Source: Paragonimus westermani (Eukaryota; Platyhelminthes; Trematoda; Plagiorchiida; Troglotrematidae). Taken from it: DNA of 64,000 nucleotides. Each line of letters starts with the position of its first letter. Within the stretch, counting starts at the first letter, position 1. Made by a program: the position numbers and the translations under genes. Shown piece by piece: positions 50,341-62,555 of the stretch. The notes beneath the pieces were generated by a model. It ran no database searches. It had not been told where the DNA came from and saw nothing but the letters and a program-made list of their open reading frames with translations. The stretch covers positions 31,789 to 95,788 of the forward strand of contig QNGE01003028.1 in the NCBI GenBank assembly GCA_008508345.1, read 5' to 3'.

Positions 50341-53330
50341 TGAGACGCGGTAGAAAGTTAAGGCAAAATAAAAGGGGTGTCAGCTGAGGTTGGACTAATG
50401 TTCTTGGCCTTCCCCAAGAAAACTCTGAAAATAAAAACATCTGTCACATACGATTATCTGGGAACTGTTTCGTGCAGGGTAGAAAGAAAAATGTCACTCT
50501 GTAAAAATTATATTGGGGTGGCTCGTCTTAACGAACGCCTCGTTACCTTGCGTGAGATGCTGGTGGGGTTGATGGCCGGTCATTTGCGAGGCACTGCAGT
50601 TCATGCGCCTTGAGGGGAAGCGTAAATGTGGCCTCCTTTCATGCACTGCAAAAACGTTAGTTCACGGTGTCTGTCTGAACAGTCTACGAAGAGGTACTGC
50701 CGGATTACCAACAGGCTTTGTAAGCATCTGAGGGCGGATATTTATCGGAGTCATCACCATGCAGTATCAACTTGAGTATGAGGTTTACAGCGCGTACTAC
50801 AGAAAAATCGGTATTGTGGGGGGGTTCTTGAAAGCCTCGTGCGGTTGTGGTAAGGTGTCACTTTGAAAGTGCATCATTTTTAATGCCAAGTGATTATCTT
50901 TGAGTACCACAGCAAATATCTGCCATTCGGGGAAGCATTCCCGTTGAATAGTCGTGGTGAAAGGACGAGGGACTTGCTTTAACTTTTTAATTGTGTAATT
51001 TTTTCAGTACAAGCTTCCGCCATTTTCAAGTTTTCATGCTGTTCCAGGGACAAATTTTGCTTGTATGCAAAGTTCCCTGCTTCCACGTTTAAAAAACCTG
51101 ATTTGCGTTATGCATAGTATGTGCGGTTTTCACAAACTATAACAGAATAAAGTTGGAACCCACGGAAAGTTCTCCACGTCGTCAGTTTGCTGGTGGATAA
51201 CCGTCAATCGGGGGGATGACATCGTGACTCAGGGTAACTGCAAGATCACTGAAATATACCTAGACAGAAGTGGTCCATCCCTTTGGATATATTTGTGGTC
51301 ACGTGCTCAGGATAGGTTGGGCAGAAGATGTCTCACAGATTTCACCTCAGGATTTGTGGTGATCATATTTCTCTTTGTCTCGCATTACCACAGCAACGAC
51401 TAACCGGTCGTTATGCATTCGTGTATCAACTGAGTTTCTTGAGCGTTTCGATAAATCATGATTAAGTATTCTTTAGCGGATGAACATGCTTTCTGGACAC
51501 GGCCTTAACGAGCGAGGTGTCCGGCGTTCCGTATTGAGTCATAAGTAGTTCATCCGACAGGCGCCTTCTTTCTATACATGTTTTCACCCCTGCGCCGTGA
51601 TCTAAGAGAATCTGTACTGAGCAGATTAACAACAGGTTTACCGACGGTCTGTGATGGATACCACACCTTAACGCTAATTGTGGTTCCGTGAGATCGATGA
51701 ATACTTTAGACAGAATCCACGATGAGCATACTAACGAGAGGTCCACCAAAGTTCTCACGCAAGTACCCAACTCGAACGCCAAGACTGTGACCAAAACTTT
51801 CTTCAGTGGATTTCACGTCCATAATATTGCTTTTGAATAGTTTGAGCAGAATGTATAAATTGCGCAGTAATAAGTCCGAGTGCGTGGTGTGATTTACAAA
51901 ATTTCGGCGTCATACAGTAAGAGTTGGTCACTAGCATTCGCAGGGTTTTTTTCTGCCCATAGCAGGTCTTATTGGTGAAAGTTTAAGCAATATCAGTGGA
52001 AGTTAGGTATATACGTTAGGTGGCTGCTTATTTAGCGTTCAAAAAAGCCATTTGTTAAGTAGTTTGGTTGGCCCCCACTTCTCTGTGGTGGTGGTCGCGC
52101 TTGATTGAGATTAGACCACAAAATCCAACCCTAAATGCCATAGTTCACACACTTGATTCAGTTTTTGCGTTTAGCACCAGTAAGAGATGCAGATATCACA
52201 CCGGCCCCGAGCTATGCAGATAGTCCGACAGTCTGACAGTTACTGTGAAAAAGGTCCCTTATCTGAAAGAGTCCTTTATTGAACATCAACAATTTCGGTG
52301 ATCCAATTGTGATAGAGGAACCAAACAGCGTTTCATATTGTCACGAGGATCACAGCTAAACTAAAAATTCTGCAATTGCGATCTGGACTGCCACTGAATT
52401 GATTTGGGGAGTGACCTGGAGCGCATCTTAGAGAAAGACCTCGGATTTCCGTAGTCCAGTGTGTTGTTAACTGATATTTATCAACCAATACAGTTCACGG
52501 TTTGCTTGCTGGCCAGGTGTTTATAATGGCTATTGTGCTCAGTTCCTGATGTGCATGAAACGCGTCAGTTGTGATCGTAATATTCCACTGTATCCAGGTC
52601 TGTCATAACTAGAATTAATTTATCCATCACACGACACAAAAAGCAAATCGGTAGAACCAAATGTACTCTCGGGCAACCCAGCGGGAGTGCGTTGGACGTT
52701 TCTTCTTCACTGTTGAACACCATCCATAATTTGAAAAACGGCAGTCGCCGCACCATTGCTGCCTCATAAAAACAAATTCACCGGCTAAAAAAATGAACCC
52801 GGTCCCTCTGTTTCCATCCATTTTTGACAGACGGAACTTTCCCTACAACATGACTCCAATCAAAGTGATGAGCAACCACAGTACATGCACCCTCCTGCGA
52901 TGTTGCATTCATAGGGACTAGTGAGACTAAACAACTGGTTGAACATAACGCACTAACCCAGCTGGCACGATCGTCTCATGAATATTCCATGAGTAACCTG
53001 TGAATGTCCTGCAAGCACTTCGCGAGCGTCCTATGAGCTTCCTAACTGAACATCTTCCGGTCACTCAGCGGACGGTCATAAAAACTCCCGACGGGATACG
53101 GTTTATGCGGCAGTTTTCCATTCCAAACGTAATCCAACGAGTAGAATTACGGCAGGTAACTCAGTGCGTTTTTATTACAAAAACAACCCCCGACTTATCG
53201 CAAATAGACGGGAAAACGTTTTATGCCAAAAAATACGAGTTTTTCTGAAAATTCACCTATAGTGGAAAATTTGCAAATGTATCCGTGTGATAAACAGATC
53301 GCGAATAACACAACATTTCGAGCAAGTTTT
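50341..53330. other. Unrecognised sequence
   Basis: Nearly 3 kb without a recognisable element. The open frame 51462-51794 minus (110 codons) shows no domain I know. Confidence 0.4.
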
Positions 53331-53340
53331 AATACTCTAC

Positions 53341-53370
53341 GTTTCAACCACCTCGGGTGGCCTTCCTCAG
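53341..53370 (-). ncRNA. Hammerhead-like core motif
   Basis: On the minus strand, CTGAGGA (53370-53364) satisfies the CUGANGA core. It is followed by a stem II of about seven pairs with one bulged G and a CGA loop, then GAAAC (53345-53341). This is the box order of a hammerhead ribozyme. I could not close stem III with an acceptable cleavage-site nucleotide, so it is either a degenerate ribozyme from a Penelope-like terminal repeat or chance. A 22 bp near-perfect palindrome (53373-53394) lies directly next to it, where stem I would form. Confidence 0.45.
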
Positions 53371-53394
53371 GAGTGTCGTAATCGATTACAACAC

Positions 53395-54340
53395 ACCCAA
53401 CACGTTACAGATTGACCTTGACCGTATTAAGTGCTGGTCAGATGGCTGGAGTCATCTTTTGAACAACAGCAAGTGTGCATGCATGTAGCTCGGGGGAGAC
53501 TCCGGAAGCCCATTCGTGATACACAGCGCACGAAGAGCAATAGATATCGCGGAAGTTGACTTCTAAAAGGACCTAGGGATTTGGCTATCATCTGGTTTGT
53601 TCCTCTCATACGACCACTACTTGGCCATCAGAAGAGGGTTTGTGACTCTTTGGATAATAAAAAGAGCCTTCATCACATAGACCGGAACGCCTTTCACACG
53701 CTTTACGGAGTCTACATAAGACCACTGCTCGAGTATGCTAATCAACTCGTTTACGCCGGTTTGAAGAACAACATACTCACCGCTGAACATGTCCGGTGAG
53801 CAGCTACTAAAATGGTCACTGGCCTACGGCATCTCTCCTACGAGTCTCGCCTCGAGATTCCTGATCTTTATCCACTTGAGTTTCGAAGACTGCGTGATTT
53901 ACTTCTTACGCACCTGCTCTTTAGCACCGGACTCGTTCAACAATTCTTCATCCCAGTGAGTGATAACAGTCGGAGAGGTCACGAGAAGAAGCTCTATAAG
54001 CTTCGAACCCGTACCTTCCTCAGGCAACAGTTGTTCTCCTATAGAGTTATCAAATGCTGGAACGACCTTCCACTCGGGATTGTTAGCTGCTCTTCTAGGG
54101 ACCGTCTCAAAGCGTAATTGGATTCCCAACTACATAAGGAACTGTTCGACCAGTAATTCGCTCTGTTCTGCTGGAATATTATTTGGCTTTGTTCTTGGGA
54201 CTTTCTGTAACCCCCACAAGCGGTGCTACACCCTGTTGTCACTGTCTACCTTTCAGGTCAACAGAAAACCGCCGGACATCGGAACGAACAAACTGAATGG
54301 ATCCGGATAGTTTGGGCCCAGCCTCGAACGCGTGAACAAA
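53395..54340 (+). pseudogene. LINE-A 3' half relic, plus strand
   Basis: Starts with LQIDLDRIKCWSDGW near 53410, matching residues about 807-821 of LINE-A ORF2, then NAFHTLYGVYIRPLLEYANQLVYAG near 53690, YESRLEIPDLYPLEFRRLRD near 53840, and TFLRQQLFSYRVIKCWNDLP near 54015. The 3' UTR continues to about 54340 with the ggtgctacaccctgtt, tcaacagaa and tggatccgg blocks of the intact element. At least two frame changes and a TGA occur. It meets LINE-B tail to tail on its right. Confidence 0.85.
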
Positions 54341-54397
54341 TCGCCGGAAATCTATGTTCGAGTCCTCCACCTCTTTTGCGGCCTTTTATATCACGAG

Positions 54398-54800
54398 CTG
54401 ACTGCCAGACCGGAGAAAAAATATAAGCCGAACAGCCAGTCTTGATCTTGTTTTCTTCGAATGCTACCCTATGACCTCTTAAACCTCGACGCTGTCGCAT
54501 CAATGCAAGCAGGTTAGATGACGTGTACCAGCGCGGTGGGCCACCTTGTACGCTCTTATGCTGTTCCCTTCTCTCCCTCGTCTTTCGGGCAAAAATAGCT
54601 CCAACGGTCTTAGCCAGTCCCAATATTTCAGACCCTTCATACTCCATGCTGTAGGGAATTTTTGTACTACTTCGAGGACGGTAATATCTCTTTTGAGATA
54701 AAGTTACCAAGCTTGGGCACAACGTTCCAAAAGAGGGCGAACTACGGCCAAGTACAGCGGGACGGACACCGCTGGCCGTGGGTTAAAGACCACGGATTCC
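54398..54800 (-). pseudogene. LINE-B relic, uninterrupted copy
   Basis: The minus strand reads YLAVVRPLLERCAQAW, YLKRDITVLEVVQK, MKGLKYWDWLRPLELFLPERR, then a YKVAHRAGT segment and KKTRSRLAVRLIFF. This matches both halves of the interrupted LINE-B at 32156-32390 and 27093-27414 and runs straight through the point where LINE-A sits in that copy. It is therefore an internal empty-site reference for that insertion. Stops and frame changes show it is old. Confidence 0.75.
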
Positions 54801-56099
54801 AGTTGATACGACGCTCACGGTGCTTTCGCAGCAGTTGCAGCACAGTGCTTAGGTGGAGTAAACGCATTGGTCACTCTAACGTTCATGTCTCTTGTTTGCC
54901 GTATCGTTGCTAGTTCAAGTATTTGTCCACGTGCGTCCCTTCGGTATGGGCCTGCGTTTTTTCAGTGGGTTCCGATCATCTAGAGTCTGCAGCGTCCACG
55001 CGTAGGACCAAGCCAACCGAAGACGACCGCTTGAGAATAACGCAATGAGTAACGAACATATGTATTATCGACACGTGAAGTCAACGTGAGGACTAGTGAG
55101 TAATAAGACGAAACGATAACACTGCGGAAAGATAAGCGAACGTGCAGTACGAGTCGCACGTTTGAGAGCACAGGGATTTGGTCGATACTTCGACCAGTTC
55201 AAAGAGACTTTTGTGCATACACAAGTTCGCGAACAAAAGTGCACGAATGGCAATCGTACCTCTAGTATAGTCAATAATCAACAAACAGGGTGGTTACATG
55301 AATGGACGTTGGATAGCCACTTGTCCTTCTTAGTCGCGTGTACCGCCAAAAGGATGAATATATGTTACTTGGTGAGTGTTGAATATGACGGACAAAAGTT
55401 GAGTGCCGTATGTGTGAAGCACCGTGTTATTGCGTAATTGGGTAATGTGGACACAAATCCATCTTCACCTTCCGTCGGACTGAGGAAAACCGGTAATACT
55501 GAAGATAACTAGAGCAAGAGGAATATATGGTAATGATGATAATAACGAGATAGTCATCATGAGTTAGCACATCCTCAGCGGGTGGTTACCGCGACGTAAC
55601 CCGACATGATGAGGTGGGGTCAATTAAGAAGCGCGCGTACATGTTTAATCAGATCGACAAAACAAATACACACAGGTAACAAAATGCACGCGCATACATG
55701 CAACTTGAGAGTCGAGTGTCGTATAAAGGGTGCGCTGCTTGTAATGACCGTATTGACAAGAGCCCGTAATCAAAAGGCTTCTTGGACGTCTCAAGAGTGG
55801 CGACTCCCGCGACTTACGCCGGAAGAACGTTCCAGGCCGGACTAACTCGGACAGCAAACTTTGTTAACCGCAATGTAGGCGGCTACATGTAATGTCTAGC
55901 CCGAACCTGCCTCCCTTCAAGTTGGTGGTCTCCGCCAGCTTGAGTGGGTCAAGATTGGGACCACCTTGTAAGGGAATGGTTTCAGAGGCGTTCACGTATC
56001 AACCCTCGAACTATCTGCAAGCCAATAGGCAAAGGTTCAGGGACTCCAGTCATGAAAGTGCTAGTGGAAACCCGTAACCTTTATCTCCGCACGTTGCTG
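54801..56099. other. Unrecognised sequence
   Basis: No motif recognised with confidence. The right end may include the 3' end of the LINE relic that follows. Confidence 0.4.
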
Positions 56100-57000
56100 C
56101 GCATAATCAGTGGTGGTTGTCTTTCCCATACATGGGGGACAAGCCAGTATAGCTACCTCCAGTAGGGTTCTTACTGGGGGTACCAACAACCGAGTCTTCA
56201 GCTGAAAATCTCCCTAGTAGTCTGATAAGGGTTGCCAACTTGCCACTAGCTTTCTTTGCCGCTACCAGCGTGCTAATGCCGGAAGACAGATTCGTCAAAA
56301 GTAGGGTGCTGGATCTTTCACTCGTGGAATATTCATAATGGACTGCTCACTATTCCAGCAAATTCTTTTACTATCGTGCCGTGCACGTGTGAGTTGCGAC
56401 TTGCTAATGTTGAACAGGAGACTGTTGTCTGCAAACCACCGATGCACTGCGTCGAGATTCCATGACAGGTAAACGAAGTCGTGGAGTGTACAGTACGGCA
56501 CACCTTATTACCCTCTGTCTACACGAGCAGGGTATTTTCTAGCAGCTGAGGAGTCGTTTGCAAACAACAGCAACAACAAAGGGCCTCTTATGAACCATCA
56601 CAAGGCACCCCGGGGAGCCTCATAAGCAGCAGACGGCTCGTCGTTGACTCTTACACCGTACTTCCTGCGTGGCAATTAGCGGTGAATCCACTTACATGGC
56701 TCTCTGTCGAAAATCCTACTTGATAGCTTGCTAAGTAGAACCCGGGACTTTAAGTTACCAAGGACCTCGTTGAAGTCTAAGAAGGTAGCATCAATTGGGC
56801 GGCGATCTCCCGCAGCTGTGGTTCACGAGTCTACTGCCACCAGCAGGTTGATGCTGTAGACAACCGATGAAATCCGTTCTCGTTTCTTGTTAAGAATTCG
56901 ATTAATTGGAGTCGTGCCCTTACGCTATTACCCGCCATGCATTCCGTTACTATGGGGGTACGCGCAATCGGTACTACTACGTGGTAGTTGCCTACATCAG
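56100..57000 (-). pseudogene. CR1-like LINE relic (LINE-C), minus strand
   Basis: From right to left: a segment near 56740-56790 reading FLDFNEVLGNLKSRVLLSKL (reverse transcriptase, after the first catalytic aspartate), then GPLLL and LLFANDSSAARK near 56560, then NLDAVHRWFADNSLLFNISKSQL near 56430 (the block after the YxDD site), then LLGRFSAEDS near 56205, which corresponds to the RRTFPRMDKN region of LINE-A. The YxDD box itself is not readable. It differs from LINE-A and LINE-B, so it is probably another family. Confidence 0.6.
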
Positions 57001-59953
57001 TTCCGTCATCGTCTTTGCAGATAGGCGAAAGTACTGTGCTTTCAAGTGTTGGAAATGGTGCTTGAAGTTCATGAATGTCGAAGAAGTGACAAAAATGAAA
57101 TGGTTAGCACTGCAGCATATTCCTTAAATAGGATGGACGCCAGGCTTTCAAGGCTTGGTGGGTTCTCAGGCTTCAGCCTGGGAAACTGAAATCTAAAGTT
57201 GGGCTAGGAAAAAATCGGGTGAGACTCCAAGTGCGTTGGCGTGATTCGGGCGCGCTGGTTGTCTCACGTTGTCTGGATCACCCGAGGCGGTTGCGCACCG
57301 GGAGCAGAGTATCTTGGTGATATCTTGGCTACTAGCTGACAACCCAAACGGACGGGTTAGTGGTTATACGGCTGATCGCGTTTTCTTAACAGGTACAACA
57401 TATCTATAGAGCAGATTGGGAGTGTTACCAGTGGGTTTTGATGGAGGGAGACGATGACCACAGTAATTTGTTCCTACTGCTATTACGCACCGATTTCGGG
57501 CACTTTTGTAAACTGTGTGCGTCTTCAGTACAAGACAAAAGAAATCCACGGCACATGGCCATCTTCTCTTATACTGAAGGTTTCGCATAGGGTCTCGGAG
57601 GAGGTATGATTTTGCTTTAACCGGGCGATGAGAAGGGCACGGTCTCCGGGATCACTTCGTTCGGGCTGTCAGTAGGATAGCTGCAATGTTCCTCGGAAGT
57701 AACAGGTGTTTTAGTCGTGCTCCATAGCTTTTCCGATAAACGATTCAGGGTTAACTGGAAGTCGGCTGGACGCCAGTTTCAAAATTCGGTTTAGGGCGCT
57801 GATTAATCCAAACGTCACACACCTGTCCGGAACAGAAAACTGCGTAGTTGCTAGCACTCAGAGAGCGTTGACCTTAACGGCTTAACTGAAGTTGGAGTGC
57901 CTCTCAAGCGTGGTATCAGCGAATTAGTTCATCTTGCTCTCTGAGCGGAGATGACTGAGTTTCTCTCTCTGGTGCGTTATGCAACAAGAGGTGGCGTCGT
58001 GAGGTTCGATGAAAGGCACACTGGCATCCTTGCATCCTGTTAGTTACACAACCTGGTTGCGATAAACCAGTGTTCCGGAGAGGATTGGAAGCCATACCTA
58101 AGTCTACTCGTTACAGAAGAGCATCGTTACACGCCTTCCTATTGGACTTCCATTCAATTGTTTGAAAATATGCTGTTTCGAAAAGATTGGCCGTTGGATT
58201 TCCTGCACCTGGAACCACTCAGTCCGCCCGTAGCGGTAACGGATGGCACTGGGTGGCGAATAAATTTTCATGAATGATGGTTGCCATTAGATATCCTTCA
58301 GGTACCGCGTTGGCCTTTTTGTTGAGAAATTCCACGGTTGCTTGTTCAGGGTCGGCCACCAGATTCGCTTTGAGGGGCGTTTAAGGTGGGCGAATGTGAT
58401 GCAGCATAAGCAGTTCTACAAGTGAGGCAGCGGTAGAAAGTAGAACATATAGGGTGTCTCTCAGTCATTGACGACGGCCCAAGCGGAGTTCTTCGTCACA
58501 TTTGCAGTATGTTTACTGACCAGAAGTCGCAGGCCATCCATTTGCTGCGTCCGTCGACAACCTATGAATAGACCTTGCGGGTATCCATGGGTGCAGTGCT
58601 TGTGACACCCGGTGAATTAAGCGTTAAAGTTCATTTACGCAACAGCTCCGAACCTGAAACTGCGAATAACCGGAGAAATGAAAAAATAAGGTTAACCCTG
58701 GTTATGGCAGGGGAGGTGCCAAAACACGCTGAGATTTCACTTACCGTTATATCCCAGAATAAGGGCTCACAAAAAGTGGTCTGTTGGGGAGGTTCGGAAT
58801 GGAGCGTGAAACTGACTACAGATGAAGACCATGAGCAAATATGTGACAATAACTGTTGTGTGCAAAACTTACCAGTTAAAGTACCGTAATCTAATGTGGC
58901 ACCTGGAGTAAGTACTGAACTGCCAATTTGAGTGGAATGCAAAATGTGCTGCAATGTCACCCGACTGTGTGCCGTTAGGTATAGCACTGTGTGTAAGCGA
59001 ATGAGGGTGAAAAATATCGCTGCGTCACGCTGTTTTTCCGAAATTCCAAAAGCCAGCTTTACGAAAGGGGTAAACAACAGAGCCAGTGCGTAAGACGCGA
59101 CGAGAGCAAAGACGATAGAACGTCAAACGAAACAGTGATCCACGGGGTAAATAAGTTAAACGACAACAAGCAACGATTAGTGTATAAATAATGCTGCAAG
59201 GACACTAATGAGCAATAAACCTGAGTCCACAACGGCTGCACAAAAATTCGAACTATGACATTAGATGTAATTTAAAAAATAGAAAATGAACGTTTCCATT
59301 CTGGAGGTGGAAAACAAAATTTAGGAATGTATAATTTCTTACCCTCTCATCAAGGACTACAAATATTGTATTCCATTGCTTGGTAGCCCATCTTCCTCAG
59401 AGGTGATGTCGGCAAGTTTAAACGAGAAATTGTCATTTCTAAAACGCAGAAAGCGCAGTGAAGACGCACTCAGGAACTACACTGCGGTGTCTGTCATGGT
59501 TGGTTTTGCCGTGTTTGTTCTCAATAACTGCGGAACCCTGCCACCGTTCCAAAAGAAATCGATTATATCGGATAAAGTGCTATCTTATGTGTTGCGTCGT
59601 AGACGACAGATAAAGTCGTCCACAAGCCACCCTCCGTGAGGGATGCGAATAATATATGCGCACAAATCTGGGAACGCAGTACGTCAGTACGTAGAAGCTA
59701 TAGGTGGACAAACCTGTAAAGAGAAAGCCATGCTGGTATGATAAAAACAAACTCATATTACCGCAAGTTGCTAGTGGGACGGCGGACTGGAAGCGAAAAA
59801 GACAACCCTATCATTTACAGCCAAATGAACGTGGGAAGGTCGGCAGCAACACAGAGAAACCTCGCAGTACCAGGAGCCATTAAGAATAGAACGATGCCCG
59901 AAAAGCGTCGGACACCTGTTAACAAGCCATGATATCTGGTAATTGTTTGAACC
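57001..59953. other. Unrecognised sequence with two open frames of unknown meaning
   Basis: No known element was recognised. A plus frame at 58575-58889 (104 codons) and a minus frame at 58631-59077 (148 codons) overlap; only one, if any, can be coding. A plus frame at 59376-59639 (87 codons), with a basic stretch FLKRRKRSEDALRNY, has no family I can name. None has supporting context. Confidence 0.4.
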
Positions 59954-60221
59954 ACGCTGGATCCACTCACAACATCCGCCAGCACGCTAGGTCTAGAGTA
60001 GTAGTGACTGTGATGCAGCGAGCGTCTATAAACCCCAGGCACACAAAGCAACCGGTTCTGACCCCGAAGGAAAGACAGTCGTAAAGGCCAGTTTCTTACT
60101 AATAAGACGGTAAGGTACAAGAAGAATATTTGGAAAATAAATGAAAGAAAATAACGAAAAGCCTCGACAAGTTCCGCGACCAAAGATTTACGCAAACATG
60201 ACCGGATACAAGAGTCGCGTA
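59954..60221. repeat. 268 bp direct repeat, copy 1
   Basis: Almost identical to 62288-62555 in the same orientation; by eye only a handful of differences, mostly at the ends. It contains a minus-strand open frame segment (RKSLVAELVEAFRYF) shared by both copies. A GGTTCTGACCC stretch at 60053 weakly resembles a pol III B box, so a SINE is possible; an LTR of a short non-autonomous element is the other option. Confidence 0.8.
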
Positions 60222-60339
60222 GTGGTGAACAGCGTCACAGTGCTCGCAAATTTAATGCACTCTATCGAGGACTTTTAATGAACCGAATTGAACATAATGT
60301 CATTCGTCTACTGTCCTGCTTTCTGATGTGCAGAGGTAC

Positions 60340-60900
60340 TCAACAGGGTTCTCGCAAGTGCGGATATAAAGGACGCGGTCCATTGTGCGTTACATTGATT
60401 GCAACCGTTGATGTGTTATTCCCAGACGCAATCCTACGAGCGACCTCCCGTGAGAGTCTTCTTTCTGGAGGGTCTTGGGTTATATCGGAGGCGTCTGTTG
60501 CATAAAACTCAGTGGTAACCGCACGCTTACCCGGATCATACGGAGGCACATCCAACGGCGATTCTACTGAGTCCAACCCAGTTGGAGTAGTTAGTAATTC
60601 ATAGAATAACATTTCCTCCGTATGAGTTACCCCATAACTAATCACAACATGAGCCTCTGTCCGCGAGCATGCTGCAGTTCTCTTATCGCCGTCTATTGTG
60701 GAGAAATTTTAATCGCATCATGGAAACAATTACTGAAACGCACCATCACTTCCGTCACTAACACTTTCTTCGCGTTCATGAATGCTTTCCAACTGGCACC
60801 TCTTTGTAAGACGGTGAATTTTAGACCGCGAGAACCCACGCGGTCTTACCACGGTGCAATTTTTAAATTAACGAGCAATTGGCTATCCGGCTTTGTAGCA
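60340..60900 (-). pseudogene. Possible CR1-like LINE relic (before the reverse transcriptase)
   Basis: The minus frame has a PGKRAVTTEFYATDASDI segment near 60510 that parallels RQPLVTAEFSVLDVEDL of LINE-A ORF2 (residues 551-567), with a plausible VARRIA segment further on, where family members have the first reverse transcriptase helix. The flanking match is weak. It lies inside the interval bounded by the 268 bp direct repeats. Confidence 0.4.
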
Positions 60901-62233
60901 AGCACACAAATTCTTCCGGACAAGTAACATCCCTCATTTTCGTCGACCATAGATCACAATTTGCATTTCCAAGTAGTTCAACAGATAGGTGGAAGATTGA
61001 GCGTCCAAACAGCATTTTATACGATCCTCCCACCGGTCACCCATAGGATATCTATCGGACAGCTGGCCGTCCACTGAGATCCCCGCGGGTTGGTTGGGAA
61101 CAAGGTGAGGGGCATTTTAACGGAACACGGAATGCATGCGCAGTTGAGCAAGAAATAAGATAAAGCGGTACTACGGGGGAACGACAAACAAGCGCGTGCC
61201 ATGATTCGTACGTTTTGGCGTACGGAATACCTATCAACTCACCTACGCGCTCGAAAACGTTTGTGCGCATGCGAAGAGGCGCAGCACAAGGAGCACAAGT
61301 AATGATCGGCGCTCTGACGTAGTCAATAACAAACGAATGGAATCACTTTATGTTCATCCCGCACTACTGTGACACTACCTCTAAGTCGAATACAGTTGAA
61401 GACGAAGGGTCTGGAAGTTATGGATCGACAAATCTAACACTTAAGTAAGCAATTATGTAGTTCACCCGTGTGAGGTTTCAAGGTCTGGACACGCTAAGAA
61501 TAGCCAGTTAGGCGTGAAATAATAGTCTTTAACTTTTCGTGAAATATTAACTTAATATTTGGGTCGGAATGGATACAGCTCAGCAAGTGCCGATTATACA
61601 CAAAAGTCGTTCAGTCTGAGTATTGTTGGGATGGAATGTCTGTTTTTCGGTAAAAGCGTCAAGATCGCCTTCACCGCCCTACTGGCGCTGGAAAAGTGGC
61701 ATCCTCGAACAATTCAGGGGGGTTGCGTGTTTCCGCTTTTTGGAAGAACGGTCAAATTTGCGTCGTTTTTGGGGCGAATAAAAGCCATTTTTGACTTAAA
61801 TGCGGCAACATAGTATTCCACAAGAAATGGTGAAGTGACTGATCGTGAAAGCTATAATACCGCGTTTGCAGCTCATTATCGGTTAGAACTATGTGCCAGT
61901 CCTGATGAAACACTTCAAAGATGCGCCTGGGCATTCTTACAGGAGTGACTTTGAACTAATTAAAAAATTGCCCGCCCAACAATCCTGTAAAAAGTAAACC
62001 AGTGTAACATCCCATTTTTTGAGACTAAATCTGCGAAGCGAGTGAACCATCTCCTTCTCTGTTGCTTGCGTCAAAGTTTCATAAACCACAGTCATTAACC
62101 TCTTGACTACATCCTTCGTGACGGCAGGCTTCACGTTTGTGTTACTAATCACTTATTCGTTCTTGTATGGTCTGTAAATATCTGCAGTGATCGCGCATAA
62201 TCCAGCGTGCTTTTCGCATATGCGTTGAGAAAT
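60901..62233. other. Unrecognised sequence
   Basis: No motif recognised. Part of the interval between the two 268 bp direct repeats. Confidence 0.4.
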
Positions 62234-62263
62234 TTATTATTATTACTATTATTATTATTATTG
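62234..62263. repeat. ATT microsatellite
   Basis: An imperfect (TTA)n run of about 30 bp just upstream of the second 268 bp repeat. Confidence 0.85.
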
Positions 62264-62287
62264 TCAAGTCTGAGGATTTTCCGAATT

Positions 62288-62555
62288 ACGCTAAATCCAC
62301 TCACAACATCCGCCAACACGCTAGGTCTAGAGTAGTAGTGACTGTGATGCAGCGAGCGTCTATAAACCCCAGGCACACAAAGCAACCGGTTCTGACCCCG
62401 AAGGAAAGACAGTCGTAAAGGCCAGTTTCTTACTAATAAGACGGTAAGGTACAAGAAGAATATTTGGAAAATAAATGAAAGAAAATAACGAAAAGCCTCG
62501 ACAAGTTCCGCGACCAAAGATTTACGCAAACATGACCGGATACACGAGTCACGTT
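62288..62555. repeat. 268 bp direct repeat, copy 2
   Basis: Second copy of the 59954-60221 repeat, 2334 bp to the right. The junction sequences differ on both sides. Confidence 0.8.

Noticed and set aside
59372..59400. CTGAGGA-type box on the minus strand near a CTACC stem
   Set aside because: The required GAAA is replaced by GCAATG, so the core is incomplete.
60053..60065. tRNA-like B box (GGTTCTGACCC)
   Set aside because: Two of the conserved positions differ and no A box at the right distance was found.
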